The notes beneath the pieces are model-generated. The model searched no databases. It was not told the origin of the DNA and worked only from the letters and a program-made list of their open reading frames with translations. Below, one piece after another: positions 36,451 to 47,119 of a stretch of DNA of 64,000 nt. The stretch lies in the NCBI RefSeq assembly GCF_016722765.1, contig NZ_JAEQND010000002.1, positions 1-64,000 of the forward strand. The letters run 5' to 3'. Each line of letters opens with the position of its first letter. Position 1 is the first letter of the stretch. This DNA is from Ramlibacter alkalitolerans (lineage in GTDB: Bacteria > Pseudomonadota > Gammaproteobacteria > Burkholderiales > Burkholderiaceae_C). The position numbers and the translations under genes were made by a program.

Positions 36451-37365
36451 CTATTCGACCTCGCCGCCGGAGGACTGCATCTCCAGGATCGCCTCCAGCT
36501 GGGGACTCATGGGCAGGTCGAGGCTGACGTCCGACCCGGGCAGCCGGCGCAGGAACCAGCGCTCGTAGCGGCGTTCCAGCTCGCGATCGTCGGCCAATTG
36601 CCGGAAAGTTCGCGCGACGAGCTCCGCGAGTTGCGCATCGCCCTTGCGGTACATGAGGCTGTAGGGCTCGTACGAGAGGAACTCGCCCACCACCTCGAAT
36701 TCACCCTGGCGCCTGTTCAGCGCTACCAGGCCATGCAGCAGCACGTCGTCGGTCGCGAACACGTCCACCTGGCCGCTGGCGAGCTGCTCGAAGGATTGCG
36801 CATGATCGGCCGCCGTCGACAGCAGCATGGGAACCTGGAACTTGCGCACGATCTCCTTCATTGCGGCCTCGTTGGTGGTGCCGGCGGTGACCACCACGCG
36901 CTTGCCGGCGAGATCGCGGAACGAGCGGATGGGGCTGCCCTTGCGCACCAGCAGCTTGGTGCCCGCGACGAAGATGACCGGCGAAAAGGCGACCAGCTTC
37001 TTGCGCTCGACGTTGCTGGTGGTGGAGCCGCATTCGAGGTCGACCTGCCCCTGGGTCACGGCGGGGATGCGCGTCTCGGAAGTCACCGGCAGCCACTGGA
37101 TGCCGGGCGCACGGCCGACGGCCTCGCCGATCGCGTCGACCAGCAACTTGCACAGGTCGATCGAATAGCCGATGGGTTCGCCGCGGGTCGAGAGATAGGA
37201 AAAGGGAACCGAAGCCTCGCGGTAGCCGAGGGTGATGCTCCCCGTGTTGCGCACTTTCGCGAGCGTGCCCGTGAGCGCGATGGGCGACGTTTCGGTCTGC
37301 GCCGCGCCGAGGCTGGCCGTGCAGGCCAGCAGCGTGGCAAGCAGCAGCGAGGTCCACGGCTTCAT
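36451..37365 (-). CDS. amino-acid ABC transporter-type periplasmic binding protein
   Basis: A 304-residue family 3 solute-binding protein, closest to glutamate/aspartate GltI types: signal peptide (SLLLATLLACTASLGAAQ), GTLAKVRNTGSITLGYREAS, EPIGYSIDLCKLLVDAI, VDLECGSTTSNVERKKLVAFS and DVFATDDVLLHGLV. It would bind an acidic amino acid in the periplasm. No ABC permease or ATPase is near. Instead it lies 7 bp downstream of a DctA/GltP-type symporter. The ATG at 37365 is preferred over the ATG at 37383 from the signal peptide. Confidence 0.88.
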   Translation of the reverse strand: MKPWTSLLLATLLACTASLGAAQTETSPIALTGTLAKVRNTGSITLGYREASVPFSYLSTRGEPIGYSIDLCKLLVDAIGEAVGRAPGIQWLPVTSETRIPAVTQGQVDLECGSTTSNVERKKLVAFSPVIFVAGTKLLVRKGSPIRSFRDLAGKRVVVTAGTTNEAAMKEIVRKFQVPMLLSTAADHAQSFEQLASGQVDVFATDDVLLHGLVALNRRQGEFEVVGEFLSYEPYSLMYRKGDAQLAELVARTFRQLADDRELERRYERWFLRRLPGSDVSLDLPMSPQLEAILEMQSSGGEVE

Positions 37366-37372
37366 GGACGCC

Positions 37373-38722
37373 TCACTCCGCAATCGCGTGCGCCGGCTGC
37401 GCCGCTTCCGCCTCGATGGCCTGCAGGTGCGCCTGCGCCTCCGTCTCGGTCATGAGCGCGCCTTCCCATTTCGCCACGACGGCCGAGGCGATCGAGTTGC
37501 CCACCGCGTTGGTCGCGGAGCGGCCCATGTCCAGGAAGGTGTCGACGCCGAGAATGAGCAGCAGGCCGGCCTCCGGGATCGCGAAGTGGTTGAGCGTCGC
37601 GGCGATCACCACCAGCGAGGCGCGCGGTACGCCCGCCATCCCCTTCGAGGTGAGCATGAGGATCAGCAGCATGGTGACCTGCGTGCCGATCGGCAGGTCG
37701 ATGCCGTAGGCCTGCGCGACGAAGAGCACCGCGAAGGTGCAGTACATCATCGAGCCGTCCAGGTTGAAGGAATAACCCATCGGCATCACGAAGGCCGAGA
37801 CCTTGCGGCGCACGCCGAAGCGGTCCAGCGCATCGAGGATCTTCGGGTACGCCGCCTCGGAGCTCGCGGTGGCGAAGGCGAGCAGGAAGGGCTCGCGCAT
37901 CAGCAGCATGAGCCTGAGCACGCGCGGCCCCAGGAACACGAAGCCGGCGGCGATGAGCAGGGACCACAGCAGGATGAGCCCCAGGTAGAAGTCGCCCATG
38001 AACACGGCGAACTTCAGGAGGATGCCCAGTCCATTGACGGCCACCGTCGCCGCCATGGCCGCGAGCACCGCGAGCGGCGCGAGCTTCATCACGTAGCCGG
38101 TGATCTTGAGCATGGCGTGCGAGAGCTCGTCGATCGCGTGGATCAGCGTCTTCGCCTTCTCGCCCAGGGCCGAGAGCGCGACGCCGAAGAACATCGAGAA
38201 CACCACGATCTGCAGGATCTCGTTGTTGGCCATGGCCTCGAAGAAGGAGCGCGGCACGAGGTGGCTGATGAAGTCCTTGAGCGTGAACTTGGAGGTGGCG
38301 AGGTTCGCCGACGTGCTGGCGTCCGGCAGCGGGAGCCCGATGTTCACGCCGGGCTGCAGCAGGTTGGCCAGCACCAGCCCCAGCATCAGCGAGACGAGCG
38401 AGGCGGTCAGGAACCAGGCCAGCGCCTTGCCGAAGACGCGCCCCACCGAGGCCGCGTCGCCGATGTGCGCGATGCCGACGACCAGCGTGGAGAACACGAG
38501 CGGGCCGATCAGCATCTTGATCAGGCGCAGGAATACGTCCGACACGATGGAGATGTAGCCGGCGATCTCCGCCGCCACCTTGCGGTCCGGAAACTCCACG
38601 TAAACGGCGTAGCCGAGTGCGATGCCCGCCAGCATGGCGATGAAGATCCACGCGGCCGCCGGCAGCTTCCTGCGTGGCACGGCAGGTTCGACCCTGGATC
38701 CGGAATACACGGTCTCGGCCAT
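37373..38722 (-). CDS. dicarboxylate/amino acid:cation symporter (DAACS)
   Basis: A 449-residue sodium/proton symporter of the GltP/DctA family. The conserved re-entrant loop FATASSEAAYPKILDAL, helix 7 SFNLDGSMMYCTFAVLFVAQ and the second loop TSKGMAGVPRASLVVIAATL are present, with about eight membrane helices. It imports C4-dicarboxylates or glutamate/aspartate; sequence alone does not settle which. It heads an operon with a GltI-like binding protein and possibly glpM. The ATG at 38722 is used. Confidence 0.9.
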   Translation of the reverse strand: MAETVYSGSRVEPAVPRRKLPAAAWIFIAMLAGIALGYAVYVEFPDRKVAAEIAGYISIVSDVFLRLIKMLIGPLVFSTLVVGIAHIGDAASVGRVFGKALAWFLTASLVSLMLGLVLANLLQPGVNIGLPLPDASTSANLATSKFTLKDFISHLVPRSFFEAMANNEILQIVVFSMFFGVALSALGEKAKTLIHAIDELSHAMLKITGYVMKLAPLAVLAAMAATVAVNGLGILLKFAVFMGDFYLGLILLWSLLIAAGFVFLGPRVLRLMLLMREPFLLAFATASSEAAYPKILDALDRFGVRRKVSAFVMPMGYSFNLDGSMMYCTFAVLFVAQAYGIDLPIGTQVTMLLILMLTSKGMAGVPRASLVVIAATLNHFAIPEAGLLLILGVDTFLDMGRSATNAVGNSIASAVVAKWEGALMTETEAQAHLQAIEAEAAQPAHAIAE

Positions 38723-38910
38723 CTGTTTCCTGCACTTTCTTCGTCGATGGGGAATTATCGCGATGCGCAGCAGGCCTGCGCACACCTCGATCATGCGTTT
38801 CCTGGGGCCATCCAGGTGTGACGGAGCTTGTCTCCTTTCGCCGACGATGCCTTTGCCCGGGCGCAGGGCGGCTGCTATCTTCGCTCGCTCGAAGAGAGGA
38901 AGGAGTGGAC

Positions 38911-39405
38911 ATGGCCGTCTCGCCCGTTGCGAGCCAGCGGAGCTTGCCCGTGCGGGGGGCCGCCAGGCTGCTGCCTGCCTTGCTGCTCGCCCTGTTCGTG
39001 GCGGGATGCTCCACCACCCCCGATGGCAGCCGCCCCGGGCCGGATCCCGGTGCAGTGACCAGGCCGGCGGAGGGCACCGGGCCCGAGCCCGGTGCAGTGA
39101 CGAAGCCCGCGGAGGCCGAACTCGGGCGCGGACGGGCTTCCTGGTATGGGCCGGGCTTCCACGGCAAGCGCACGGCGAGCGGCGAGCGCTTCGACATGAA
39201 CGCGCTGACCGCCGCGCACCGGAGCCTGCCCTTCGGCACCCGCGTGCGCGTGCGCAACGCCCAGAATGGCCGCGAGGTCGTGGTCCGCATCAACGACCGC
39301 GGCCCCTGGATTGCCGAGCGCATCATCGATGTGAGCAAGGCCGCGGCCGTGGCGCTCGGCCTGCTGCAAGCCGGCGAAGCGCCGGTCGTCCTGTTCGGCC
39401 TCTGA
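38911..39405 (+). CDS. rlpA: RlpA-like septal ring lytic transglycosylase, short form
   Basis: A 164-residue lipoprotein. Signal peptide with lipobox LFVAGCS (Cys about residue 33), then a Pro/Gly linker with a 14-residue tandem repeat, then the double-psi beta-barrel (GRASWYGPGFHGKRTASGER, NALTAAHRSLPFGTRVRV, VVVRINDRGPW, IIDVSKAAAVALGL). RlpA cleaves naked glycan strands; the invariant His and Asp of the barrel are present. The C-terminal SPOR domain of full-length RlpA is missing, so septal targeting would need another route. GGAAGGAG supports the start. Monocistronic. Confidence 0.88.
   Translation: MAVSPVASQRSLPVRGAARLLPALLLALFVAGCSTTPDGSRPGPDPGAVTRPAEGTGPEPGAVTKPAEAELGRGRASWYGPGFHGKRTASGERFDMNALTAAHRSLPFGTRVRVRNAQNGREVVVRINDRGPWIAERIIDVSKAAAVALGLLQAGEAPVVLFGL
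39037..39120 (+). repeat. 42-bp tandem repeat in the RlpA linker
   Basis: Two copies (39037-39078 and 39079-39120) encode GPDPGAVTRPAEGT and GPEPGAVTKPAEAE. The block CCCGGTGCAGTGAC is identical in both. It lengthens the flexible linker between the lipid anchor and the enzymatic barrel. Confidence 0.8.
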
Positions 39406-39414
39406 CCTGATGTC

Positions 39415-39433
39415 GCGCCCGCATCGGGGGCGC
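39415..39433. terminator. short hairpin between rlpA and the Bug gene
   Basis: GCGCCC and GGGCGC form a 6-bp stem around GCATCGG, followed by TTA on the plus strand. It lies between convergent genes and could stop either transcript weakly. Confidence 0.35.
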
Positions 39434-40423
39434 TTACTCCGGCCGGAAACCGACCGACTTCAGCACGGCGCCCACGCGCTCGTAGTCGCTGTGCAGTTCG
39501 CGCGCCAGGTCCTCGGTGCTGCGCGGCCCGCCGGCCTCGAAGCCGGTCTCGAGCAGTTTCGTGCGCAGGGCCGCATCGGCCAGCACCTTCAGCGTCGCCG
39601 CGCGGATGCGCGCCTGCGTGGCCGCGGGCACTTCGGGTGCCGTCCACAGGCCCAGCCAGGCGGTGGCCTCCATCTGCGGGTAACCCGCCTCGCGGAAGGT
39701 CGGCACCGCGGGCAGTTGCGGCACGCGCTGCGGCGTGCTGACCGCCAGCACCTTCAGCTTGCCGCCGCGCACCAGCGGCAGCGAGGTGGCCAGGCCGTCG
39801 AACATCAGCGGCACGTGCCCGCCCATCACGTCGGCGAGCGCCGGCGTCGACCCCTTGTAGCCCACGTGCAGCAGCTCGATGCCGGCGGCGCGGTTCAGGA
39901 TCACGCCGAGCACGTGCGACATGGTCCCGGGGCTGTACGAGGCGTAGCTCAGCTTGCCCGGATGGGCCTTGGCATAGGCCACCAGCTCCGGCACCGTCGC
40001 GGCCGGGACCGAAGGATGCGCCACCAGCACGAGGCCGCCGCGGGCCAGTTCGGCCAGCGGCCGCACCGCCTTGGCCATGTCCCAGCGCAGCTTCACGATG
40101 TGCGGGATCTCGCTCACCAGCGAATTCACGCCCACCAGCAGCGTGTTGCCATCCGCCGTCGCCTGCAGCAGCTCGCCGACGGCGATCGCGCCGGCGGCAC
40201 CGGGCTTCGGGTCGACGATGACGGGTCGCCCCAGTTCGCGCGACAGCGGCTCGGCCACCAGGCGCGCCACGATGTCCGCGCTGCCGCCGGCGGGCCCGGC
40301 GACGAGCAGCCGCAGGGGCCGCGCGGACGCGTCCTGCGCGGCGGCCCAGGGGCTCGCCAGCGCGCCGGCGGCCAGGGCCAGCCAGGCGCGGCGGCGCAGG
40401 GAAAGGGAATGCGGTCGTTGCAT
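39434..40423 (-). CDS. Bug/TctC family periplasmic binding protein
   Basis: A 329-residue binding protein with an Arg-rich signal peptide (RRRAWLALAAGALASPWAAAQ), RPLRLLVAGPAGGSADIVAR, VIVDPKPGAAGAIAVGELLQ, HVGYKGSTPALADVMGGHVP and LPAVPTFREAGYPQM. It is the last gene of the leftward operon that begins with the TauD-type dioxygenase, 25 bp behind the YeiH-type gene. It should present the operon's carboxylate substrate to an uptake system; no TctAB genes are in the window. Confidence 0.9.
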   Translation of the reverse strand: MQRPHSLSLRRRAWLALAAGALASPWAAAQDASARPLRLLVAGPAGGSADIVARLVAEPLSRELGRPVIVDPKPGAAGAIAVGELLQATADGNTLLVGVNSLVSEIPHIVKLRWDMAKAVRPLAELARGGLVLVAHPSVPAATVPELVAYAKAHPGKLSYASYSPGTMSHVLGVILNRAAGIELLHVGYKGSTPALADVMGGHVPLMFDGLATSLPLVRGGKLKVLAVSTPQRVPQLPAVPTFREAGYPQMEATAWLGLWTAPEVPAATQARIRAATLKVLADAALRTKLLETGFEAGGPRSTEDLARELHSDYERVGAVLKSVGFRPE

Positions 40424-40448
40424 GGGGTTCTCCAGTGTAGGCTTGCGC

Positions 40449-41464
40449 TCAGGAAGTTGCGCGCAGGTAGACGAGGACGAGGCCGGCGAGGAACAGGGTC
40501 TCGCCCAGCATCAGCAGCACCGGCCGCCAGCCCACCGTGACGAGTTCGCGCAGATGCGTCTTCATGCCGATGCCGGCGATGGCGGCCAGCAGGCACCAGC
40601 GCGAAAGCTCGCTGCCCGCCACCTGCGCGGCGGACGGGATCCAGCCGAAGCTGTTGATCGCCACCAGCAGGGCGAAACCGAGCGCGAACCCGGGCAGCAG
40701 CGGCGGCCGCTCGCCCTGCGCCGCGCCGGCGCGGCTGCCCAGCGCCACCAGCACGATCACCGGCAGCAGCGTGGCCACGCGCATCAGCTTGACCAGCGTG
40801 GCGGCGTCGCCGGCGGGTGTGGAAATGCTGTAGCCGGCGCCGACCACCTGGGCGACGTCGTGGATGGTGGCGCCGAGGAACAGGCCCGCCTGCGCATCGG
40901 AGAGTCCCAGCCAGCCGGTGAGCACCGGATACAGCACCATGGCGAGGGTGGAGAGCGCGGAGACGCCGATCACGGTGAACAGGGTCGCGCGTTCCTTCAG
41001 CGGATGCGGCGACAGCGCGGCCGAGAGCGCCAGCGCGGCCGATGCGCCGCAGATGGCGGTGGCGCCGCCGGTCAGCAGCCCGAAGCGGGCATCGAATCCG
41101 AGCACGCGGGCGGCCAGCACCGAGACGGCGATCGTGGCCGCCACCCCTCCCACCACCAGGGCCGCCGGCTCCCAGCCGAGCGCCACCACCTGGGCACCGG
41201 TGATGCGCAGTCCGAGCAGGGCGATGCCCACGCGCAGGACCTGCCGCGCGGCGAACTCGATGCCGGCCCGGCACGCGCCGTCGGCGGACAGGAAGTTCAT
41301 CGCCATGCCGAGCAGCAGCGCGAACAGCATCACCGGGCCACCGTAGTGGTCCGACAGGAAGGCGGAGGCCGCGCCCACCACCGCGCAGGCGATCAGGCCG
41401 GGCGAGACGGCGCGCACGGCATCGCCGATGCCGCCCGCGGAAAAGGCCGCCAGCTGCGCGCGCA

Positions 41465-41465
<1 letters not shown>
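40449..41465 (-). CDS. YeiH family putative sulfate exporter
   Basis: A 338-residue membrane protein with about ten helices of the YeiH/PSE family: SPGLIACAVVGAASAFLSDHY, LLGMAMNFL, GIALLGLRITGAQVVALGW, GGATAICGASAALALSAAL and GATIHDVAQVVGAGYSIS. Some members take part in sulfonate metabolism as presumed sulfate or sulfite exporters; others have no known substrate. In an operon with a TauD-type enzyme this could point to a sulfonate, but the other genes do not. Its ATG shares one base with the CoA ligase stop (TGATG). Confidence 0.87.
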
Positions 41466-43105
<1,640 letters not shown>

Positions 43106-43127
43106 GATTGTTCTCCGGGGGGGGGAT

Positions 43128-44468
43128 TCAGGCCTGCGCCGTGCGCAGGGCGTGCGGCAGCGGCGCCGCGGGAGCTTCGGACGCGCGGCCCATGTCTTCG
43201 ACATAGGTGCGCGCGGCCGCGAGGAAGGCGGCGGCGGCCGCCAGGGCGAAGCAGGGGATGCAGGCCAGCGCGGCTTGCAGGCCCCAGAGGTCGGACACCG
43301 TGCCGGCCAGGACCGGCCCGAGCGCCAGCCCGAACAGGTTCTGGAACAGCGCGAGCACCGAGGAGCCGGTGGCCCGCACGCCGGGATGGACGACGTCGAT
43401 CACGATGGCCGCGACCGGGCCGACCGTGCAGGTCATGAGGAAGCTGCCGAGTGCGATCAGCGCGAGCTGCCCCTGCGCACCGAAGCCAGCACCGGCGCCG
43501 AAGGCGAAGGACAGCACGGCGAGCGAGGCGACGCACATCAGCGCCATCGCCTGCAGGCGTGCGACCGGCCGCCGCTTGCCGGCGCGGTCCGCCACCGCGC
43601 CCCAGACCACGCTGCCCAGGGCGCCGCACAGCACCACCAGGGCGGCCTGCCGCGCGGCCTGCTCCGGCGCGACCCCGTGCACGCGATTCAGGAAGCTGGG
43701 CATCCAGGACCACACCGCCGACACCACCACCAGCTGCGCGGCGCCGCCGATGCACACCCACAGCAGCGTGCGCGAGCGGGTGAGGGACTGCGTCACGTGG
43801 CGCGCCGCATGCGCGCTGCTGCGCGTCGCCTGCGTCAGCACCGGAGTGAGGCGCACCGTCCGGTAATCGCGCACCAGCAGGTAGAGGGCGGCCAGCACCA
43901 GCCCGGGCACGCCGACGACGCCGAAGGCGGCCTTCCAGCCCCAGTGCGCGGCGATCGCCCCGCCCAGCACCACGCCCAGCACCGAGCCGACCGAAGCGCA
44001 GGCGAAGAAGCCGGCCAGCAGCGCGCCGCGCATGCGCTCGGGGAAGTGGCTGGCGATCAGCGCGGCACCCACGGAGCCGTAGCCCGCCTCGCCCAGGCCC
44101 ACCAGCGAGCGGGCCGCCAGCAGCGCGCCGTAGCTGCGCATGAACATGCAGGAGAGGGTGGCCGCGCTCCACACGGCCGCCATGGCCGCGATGCTGCGCA
44201 CGCGGCTCACGCGGTCGGCGAACAGCGCCACCGGCAGCGCGCCCAGCGCCACCGTCACGGAAACGACCGAAACCAGCGAGCCGAGCTGCACGTCCGACAG
44301 GCCCCATTCGTTCTTCATGTACGGGAACAGCGAGACGATCACCTGGCGGTCGATGTAGTCCATCAGCATCAGGGCGACGGTCATGGCGTAGGCGAACCAG
44401 GCGGCGCCCTTGCCGGCGAGGTAGTCCTGCGCGCCGGTCCGCGCGGCGGGGATGGCGTGCGTGTTCAT
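43128..44468 (-). CDS. MFS transporter
   Basis: A 446-residue, twelve-helix carrier. YAMTVALMLMDYIDRQVIVSLFP opens helix 1, LFADRVSRVRSIAAMA is the loop 2-3 motif, and LVGLGEAGYGSVGAALIASHF is helix 4. This pattern resembles ACS/spinster-like carriers for organic anions. Its start overlaps the quinone oxidoreductase stop by 4 bp (ATGA), so it is embedded in the catabolic operon. It probably imports that operon's substrate. Confidence 0.88.
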   Translation of the reverse strand: MNTHAIPAARTGAQDYLAGKGAAWFAYAMTVALMLMDYIDRQVIVSLFPYMKNEWGLSDVQLGSLVSVVSVTVALGALPVALFADRVSRVRSIAAMAAVWSAATLSCMFMRSYGALLAARSLVGLGEAGYGSVGAALIASHFPERMRGALLAGFFACASVGSVLGVVLGGAIAAHWGWKAAFGVVGVPGLVLAALYLLVRDYRTVRLTPVLTQATRSSAHAARHVTQSLTRSRTLLWVCIGGAAQLVVVSAVWSWMPSFLNRVHGVAPEQAARQAALVVLCGALGSVVWGAVADRAGKRRPVARLQAMALMCVASLAVLSFAFGAGAGFGAQGQLALIALGSFLMTCTVGPVAAIVIDVVHPGVRATGSSVLALFQNLFGLALGPVLAGTVSDLWGLQAALACIPCFALAAAAAFLAAARTYVEDMGRASEAPAAPLPHALRTAQA

Positions 44469-45436
44469 GGCATCAGCACGGTGGCGCCGGTGGTGCGGCG
44501 GGATTCGAGGGCCCGGTGCGCCTCGGCGGCATCGGCCAGCGGGTAGACGCGGCTCGGCTCGCTGCGGATGCGGCCGGCCAGCACGTGGTCGAAAAGCTCG
44601 CGCGCCATCTCCAGCATGTGCGCGCGCGGCGTGGCGTAGTGCACCATCGCAGGCCGCGTGACCCACAGCGAGCCCTTCATGGCCAGCAGCGTGGTGTCGA
44701 TGTTCACCGGGCCCGAGCTGGTGCCGTTGCTCACCAGCGTGCCGCGGGGCTGCAGGCTGGCTAGGGAGGCCATCAGCGTGTCGTGGCCGACGGAGTCGTA
44801 CACCACCGGCACGCCCAGGCCGTCCGTGATCTCGCGCACGCGGGCGGCGATGTCCTCGCGCGAGGTGACGATCACGTGTTCGCAGCCGTGGGCACGGGCG
44901 ATCTCCGCCTTCTCGTCGGTGCTGGCCGTGCCGATCATGGTGACGCCCAGCGCCCTGGCCCATTGGCAGGCGATCAGGCCGACACCGCCCGCGGCGGCGT
45001 GGTACAGGATGGTCTCGCCGCCCTGCAAGGGGTAGACCTGGCGGAACAGGTACTGCACCGTCAGGCCCTTCATCATCAGCGTCGCCGCGGTGCTGTCGGA
45101 GACGCCGTCCGGCAGCGGGATCAGCACCTCGGCCGGCATGACGCGGGCGCTGGCATAGGCGCCCTGCGGGCCCAGCAGGTAGCCGACGCGGTCGCCGGGC
45201 TTCAGGCCGGTGACGCCGGGGCCGACGGCCTCGACCACGCCGACCGCGTCGGAGCCGAGTCCGCTGGGGAGCGCGGCCGGATAGCGGCCGGTGCGAAAGT
45301 AGATGTCGATGAAGTTGACGGCCACGTAGCTGTGGCGCACGCGCGCCTGCCCGGGGCCGGGCTCGCCGACGTCGATTCCTTCGTGCCGCAGCACGTCGGC
45401 GCCGCCGGTCTTATAGAAGCGGATGGCATGGTCCAT
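44465..45436 (-). CDS. NADPH:quinone oxidoreductase family protein (zinc-free MDR)
   Basis: A 323-residue medium-chain reductase of the QorA type. It has the GroES-like N-terminal domain (FIDIYFRTGRYPAALPSGLG, VGPGVTGLKPGDRVGYL) and a Rossmann domain (ILYHAAAGGVGLIACQWARA, GCEHVIVTSREDIAARV). Catalytic-zinc cysteines are absent, as expected for quinone or enone reductases. It reduces a quinone or an alpha,beta-unsaturated carbonyl with NADPH. Third or fourth in the dioxygenase/BKACE operon; overlaps the MFS gene. Confidence 0.88.
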   Translation of the reverse strand: MDHAIRFYKTGGADVLRHEGIDVGEPGPGQARVRHSYVAVNFIDIYFRTGRYPAALPSGLGSDAVGVVEAVGPGVTGLKPGDRVGYLLGPQGAYASARVMPAEVLIPLPDGVSDSTAATLMMKGLTVQYLFRQVYPLQGGETILYHAAAGGVGLIACQWARALGVTMIGTASTDEKAEIARAHGCEHVIVTSREDIAARVREITDGLGVPVVYDSVGHDTLMASLASLQPRGTLVSNGTSSGPVNIDTTLLAMKGSLWVTRPAMVHYATPRAHMLEMARELFDHVLAGRIRSEPSRVYPLADAAEAHRALESRRTTGATVLMP

Positions 45437-45445
45437 GGTGTTTCC

Positions 45446-46018
45446 TCAGGAGGCCCGTGCGCCCAGGCGCGCGAGCAGTTCGTCGGCCGCGTGCCACGGC
45501 CCGAAGCCGGATGCGGGGTTCAGGTGGCCGACCGGGCCCAGGTCCACCAGCGCCGCACCCCAGTCGCGCGCCAGTTCGCCCACGCGCGAGAACGCCGCGA
45601 GCGGATCGTTGCGGCTCGCCGCCACGATGCCGGGGAAGGGCAGCGGCTGGCGCGGCACCGGCAGCCAGCCGTGTTCGCGCAGCGCGGTCGCCTGGGGATA
45701 GCCGGCCGGCAGGGGCTTCTCGAAATCGGGCGGCGTGACGAGCAGCGCACCCTGCACCGCGCAAAGCGTGCGCAGCGCCCAGTGCACCACCACCATGACA
45801 CCGGCGCTGTGGGCGACGATGACGATGGGGCCCTCGATGCTGCGCGCCGCATGTTCCACCACCGTCATGCGGGCTTCGAGATCCAGGTCGTCGCGGCCCA
45901 TGGGCGGGACCATGAACGCGCGCGGCAGCCGGGCCGCCAGCAGGGTCTGCCAGTGATCCTCGACGTGATCGCGCAGGCCCGGCACGAGCAGCACGGTCGC
46001 GGGAGAGCTGGTGGCCAT
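45446..46018 (-). CDS. alpha/beta hydrolase (RBBP9/YdeN type)
   Basis: A 190-residue small serine hydrolase. VLLVPGLRDHVEDHWQTLL is the N-terminal strand and oxyanion region, S71 in VIVAHSAGVMVV is the nucleophile, and LGPVGHLNPASGFGPWHAAD carries the catalytic His in the form typical of RBBP9-like proteins. The physiological ester is unknown. The ATG at 46018 is used; a GTG at 46030 overlapping the BKACE stop (GTGA) is a credible alternative that would couple translation. Confidence 0.85.
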   Translation of the reverse strand: MATSSPATVLLVPGLRDHVEDHWQTLLAARLPRAFMVPPMGRDDLDLEARMTVVEHAARSIEGPIVIVAHSAGVMVVVHWALRTLCAVQGALLVTPPDFEKPLPAGYPQATALREHGWLPVPRQPLPFPGIVAASRNDPLAAFSRVGELARDWGAALVDLGPVGHLNPASGFGPWHAADELLARLGARAS

Positions 46019-46026
46019 GGCCTTGC

Positions 46027-47091
46027 TCACGCTGCCAAGGCGTGCTGCACGAAGCCGCGCTGGCTGGCCTGGCGATTCGGCGCGAAGCCGTTCTTCGCCA
46101 GCGTCTCCTGCGCGCTGCCATAGAACTCGCCGATGCGGTAGATGCGGCGCGCCTGCTGCGCGTCGGCCACTTCGCGGCTGCATTCGCGCGCGATGCGCAC
46201 CAGCTGTTCGATCTGCTTGATCGAACCGAGCTTCGCCTTGCGGTCCTGCGTCCAGATGTTGTCCTCGATGCCGCAGCGCACGTGCAGGCCCAGCGCGATG
46301 GCCATCATGTTGACCGGCAGCACGTTGAGCATCGACGTTTCCAGCGTGAGCACCGCGCCGTCCGGTACCGCGCGCACGAAGTTCGCGAGGTTGTAGAGGT
46401 TGGGCGCGTCGAAGCCGCCGCCGATCGCCACCCAGGTCAGGATCAGCGGCACGTTGCACACGCCGCGGCGCATCATGCGTTCCACCGTCTCCAGCTGCGT
46501 GATGTTGGCGAGCTGGAAGTGCGTCTGGATGCCCTTGGCGGAGAGGCGGCGGATGTGCTCCTCCACCCATTCCGGGCCGGCGGGGATCGTCATCTCGCGG
46601 TAGGCGCGGTAGCCCTCGGGCGTGCCGAGGCTGGTGCCCGCGAGGTCCTCGGGCAGCATCTGCTCCACCACGTTCATCTGGTTGGAGTTGATCGCGATGG
46701 TCACCTGGTCCGGCGCCGGATTCAGCTCCGCCAGCATGTGGCGCGTGTCGTCGGACAGCCACTTGGCGACCTGGCCGTCGTCCTCCGGCGCGAACGAGAT
46801 CGAGCCGCCCACCTGCAGGACCAGGCCCGGCACGCGCGAGCGGATGCCATCGAGCAGCTCGTTGAACTTCGACAGGCGCTTGGAGCCCTTGCCGTCCGGC
46901 TCGCGCACGTGCAGGTGCAGCACCGTGGCGCCGGCGTTGTAGCAGTCCACCGCCTTCTGCACGTGCTCCTTCATGCTGACGGGGATGTCCTCGGGGAAGT
47001 CCGCCGGCATCCACTCGGGGCCGTAGGGGGCGCAGGTGATGACCAGCGGGTCCTGGTGTTCGGGATAGAGCGAGCCGTCCTGGAAGTTCAT
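46027..47091 (-). CDS. beta-keto acid cleavage enzyme (BKACE, DUF849)
   Basis: A 354-residue TIM-barrel protein of the BKACE family, which condenses a beta-keto acid with acetyl-CoA to give acetoacetate and a new CoA ester. The zinc-binding motif is H59-x-H61 in TVLHLHVREPDGKGS, and VPLILTWVAIGGGFDAPNLY with VLPVNMMAIALGLHVRCGIED contribute the rest of the site. Length and layout are normal. The variable substrate pocket does not reveal the keto acid. Second gene behind the TauD-type dioxygenase (28-bp gap). Confidence 0.9.
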   Translation of the reverse strand: MNFQDGSLYPEHQDPLVITCAPYGPEWMPADFPEDIPVSMKEHVQKAVDCYNAGATVLHLHVREPDGKGSKRLSKFNELLDGIRSRVPGLVLQVGGSISFAPEDDGQVAKWLSDDTRHMLAELNPAPDQVTIAINSNQMNVVEQMLPEDLAGTSLGTPEGYRAYREMTIPAGPEWVEEHIRRLSAKGIQTHFQLANITQLETVERMMRRGVCNVPLILTWVAIGGGFDAPNLYNLANFVRAVPDGAVLTLETSMLNVLPVNMMAIALGLHVRCGIEDNIWTQDRKAKLGSIKQIEQLVRIARECSREVADAQQARRIYRIGEFYGSAQETLAKNGFAPNRQASQRGFVQHALAA

Positions 47092-47119
47092 GGTGTGTGT
47101 CCTTGGTGGGGTGCGGGTT

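Noticed and set aside
37362..39647. A 761-codon minus-strand open frame
   Set aside because: It overlaps the DAACS symporter in another frame and rlpA in antisense. No family signal, only G/C-driven lack of stops.
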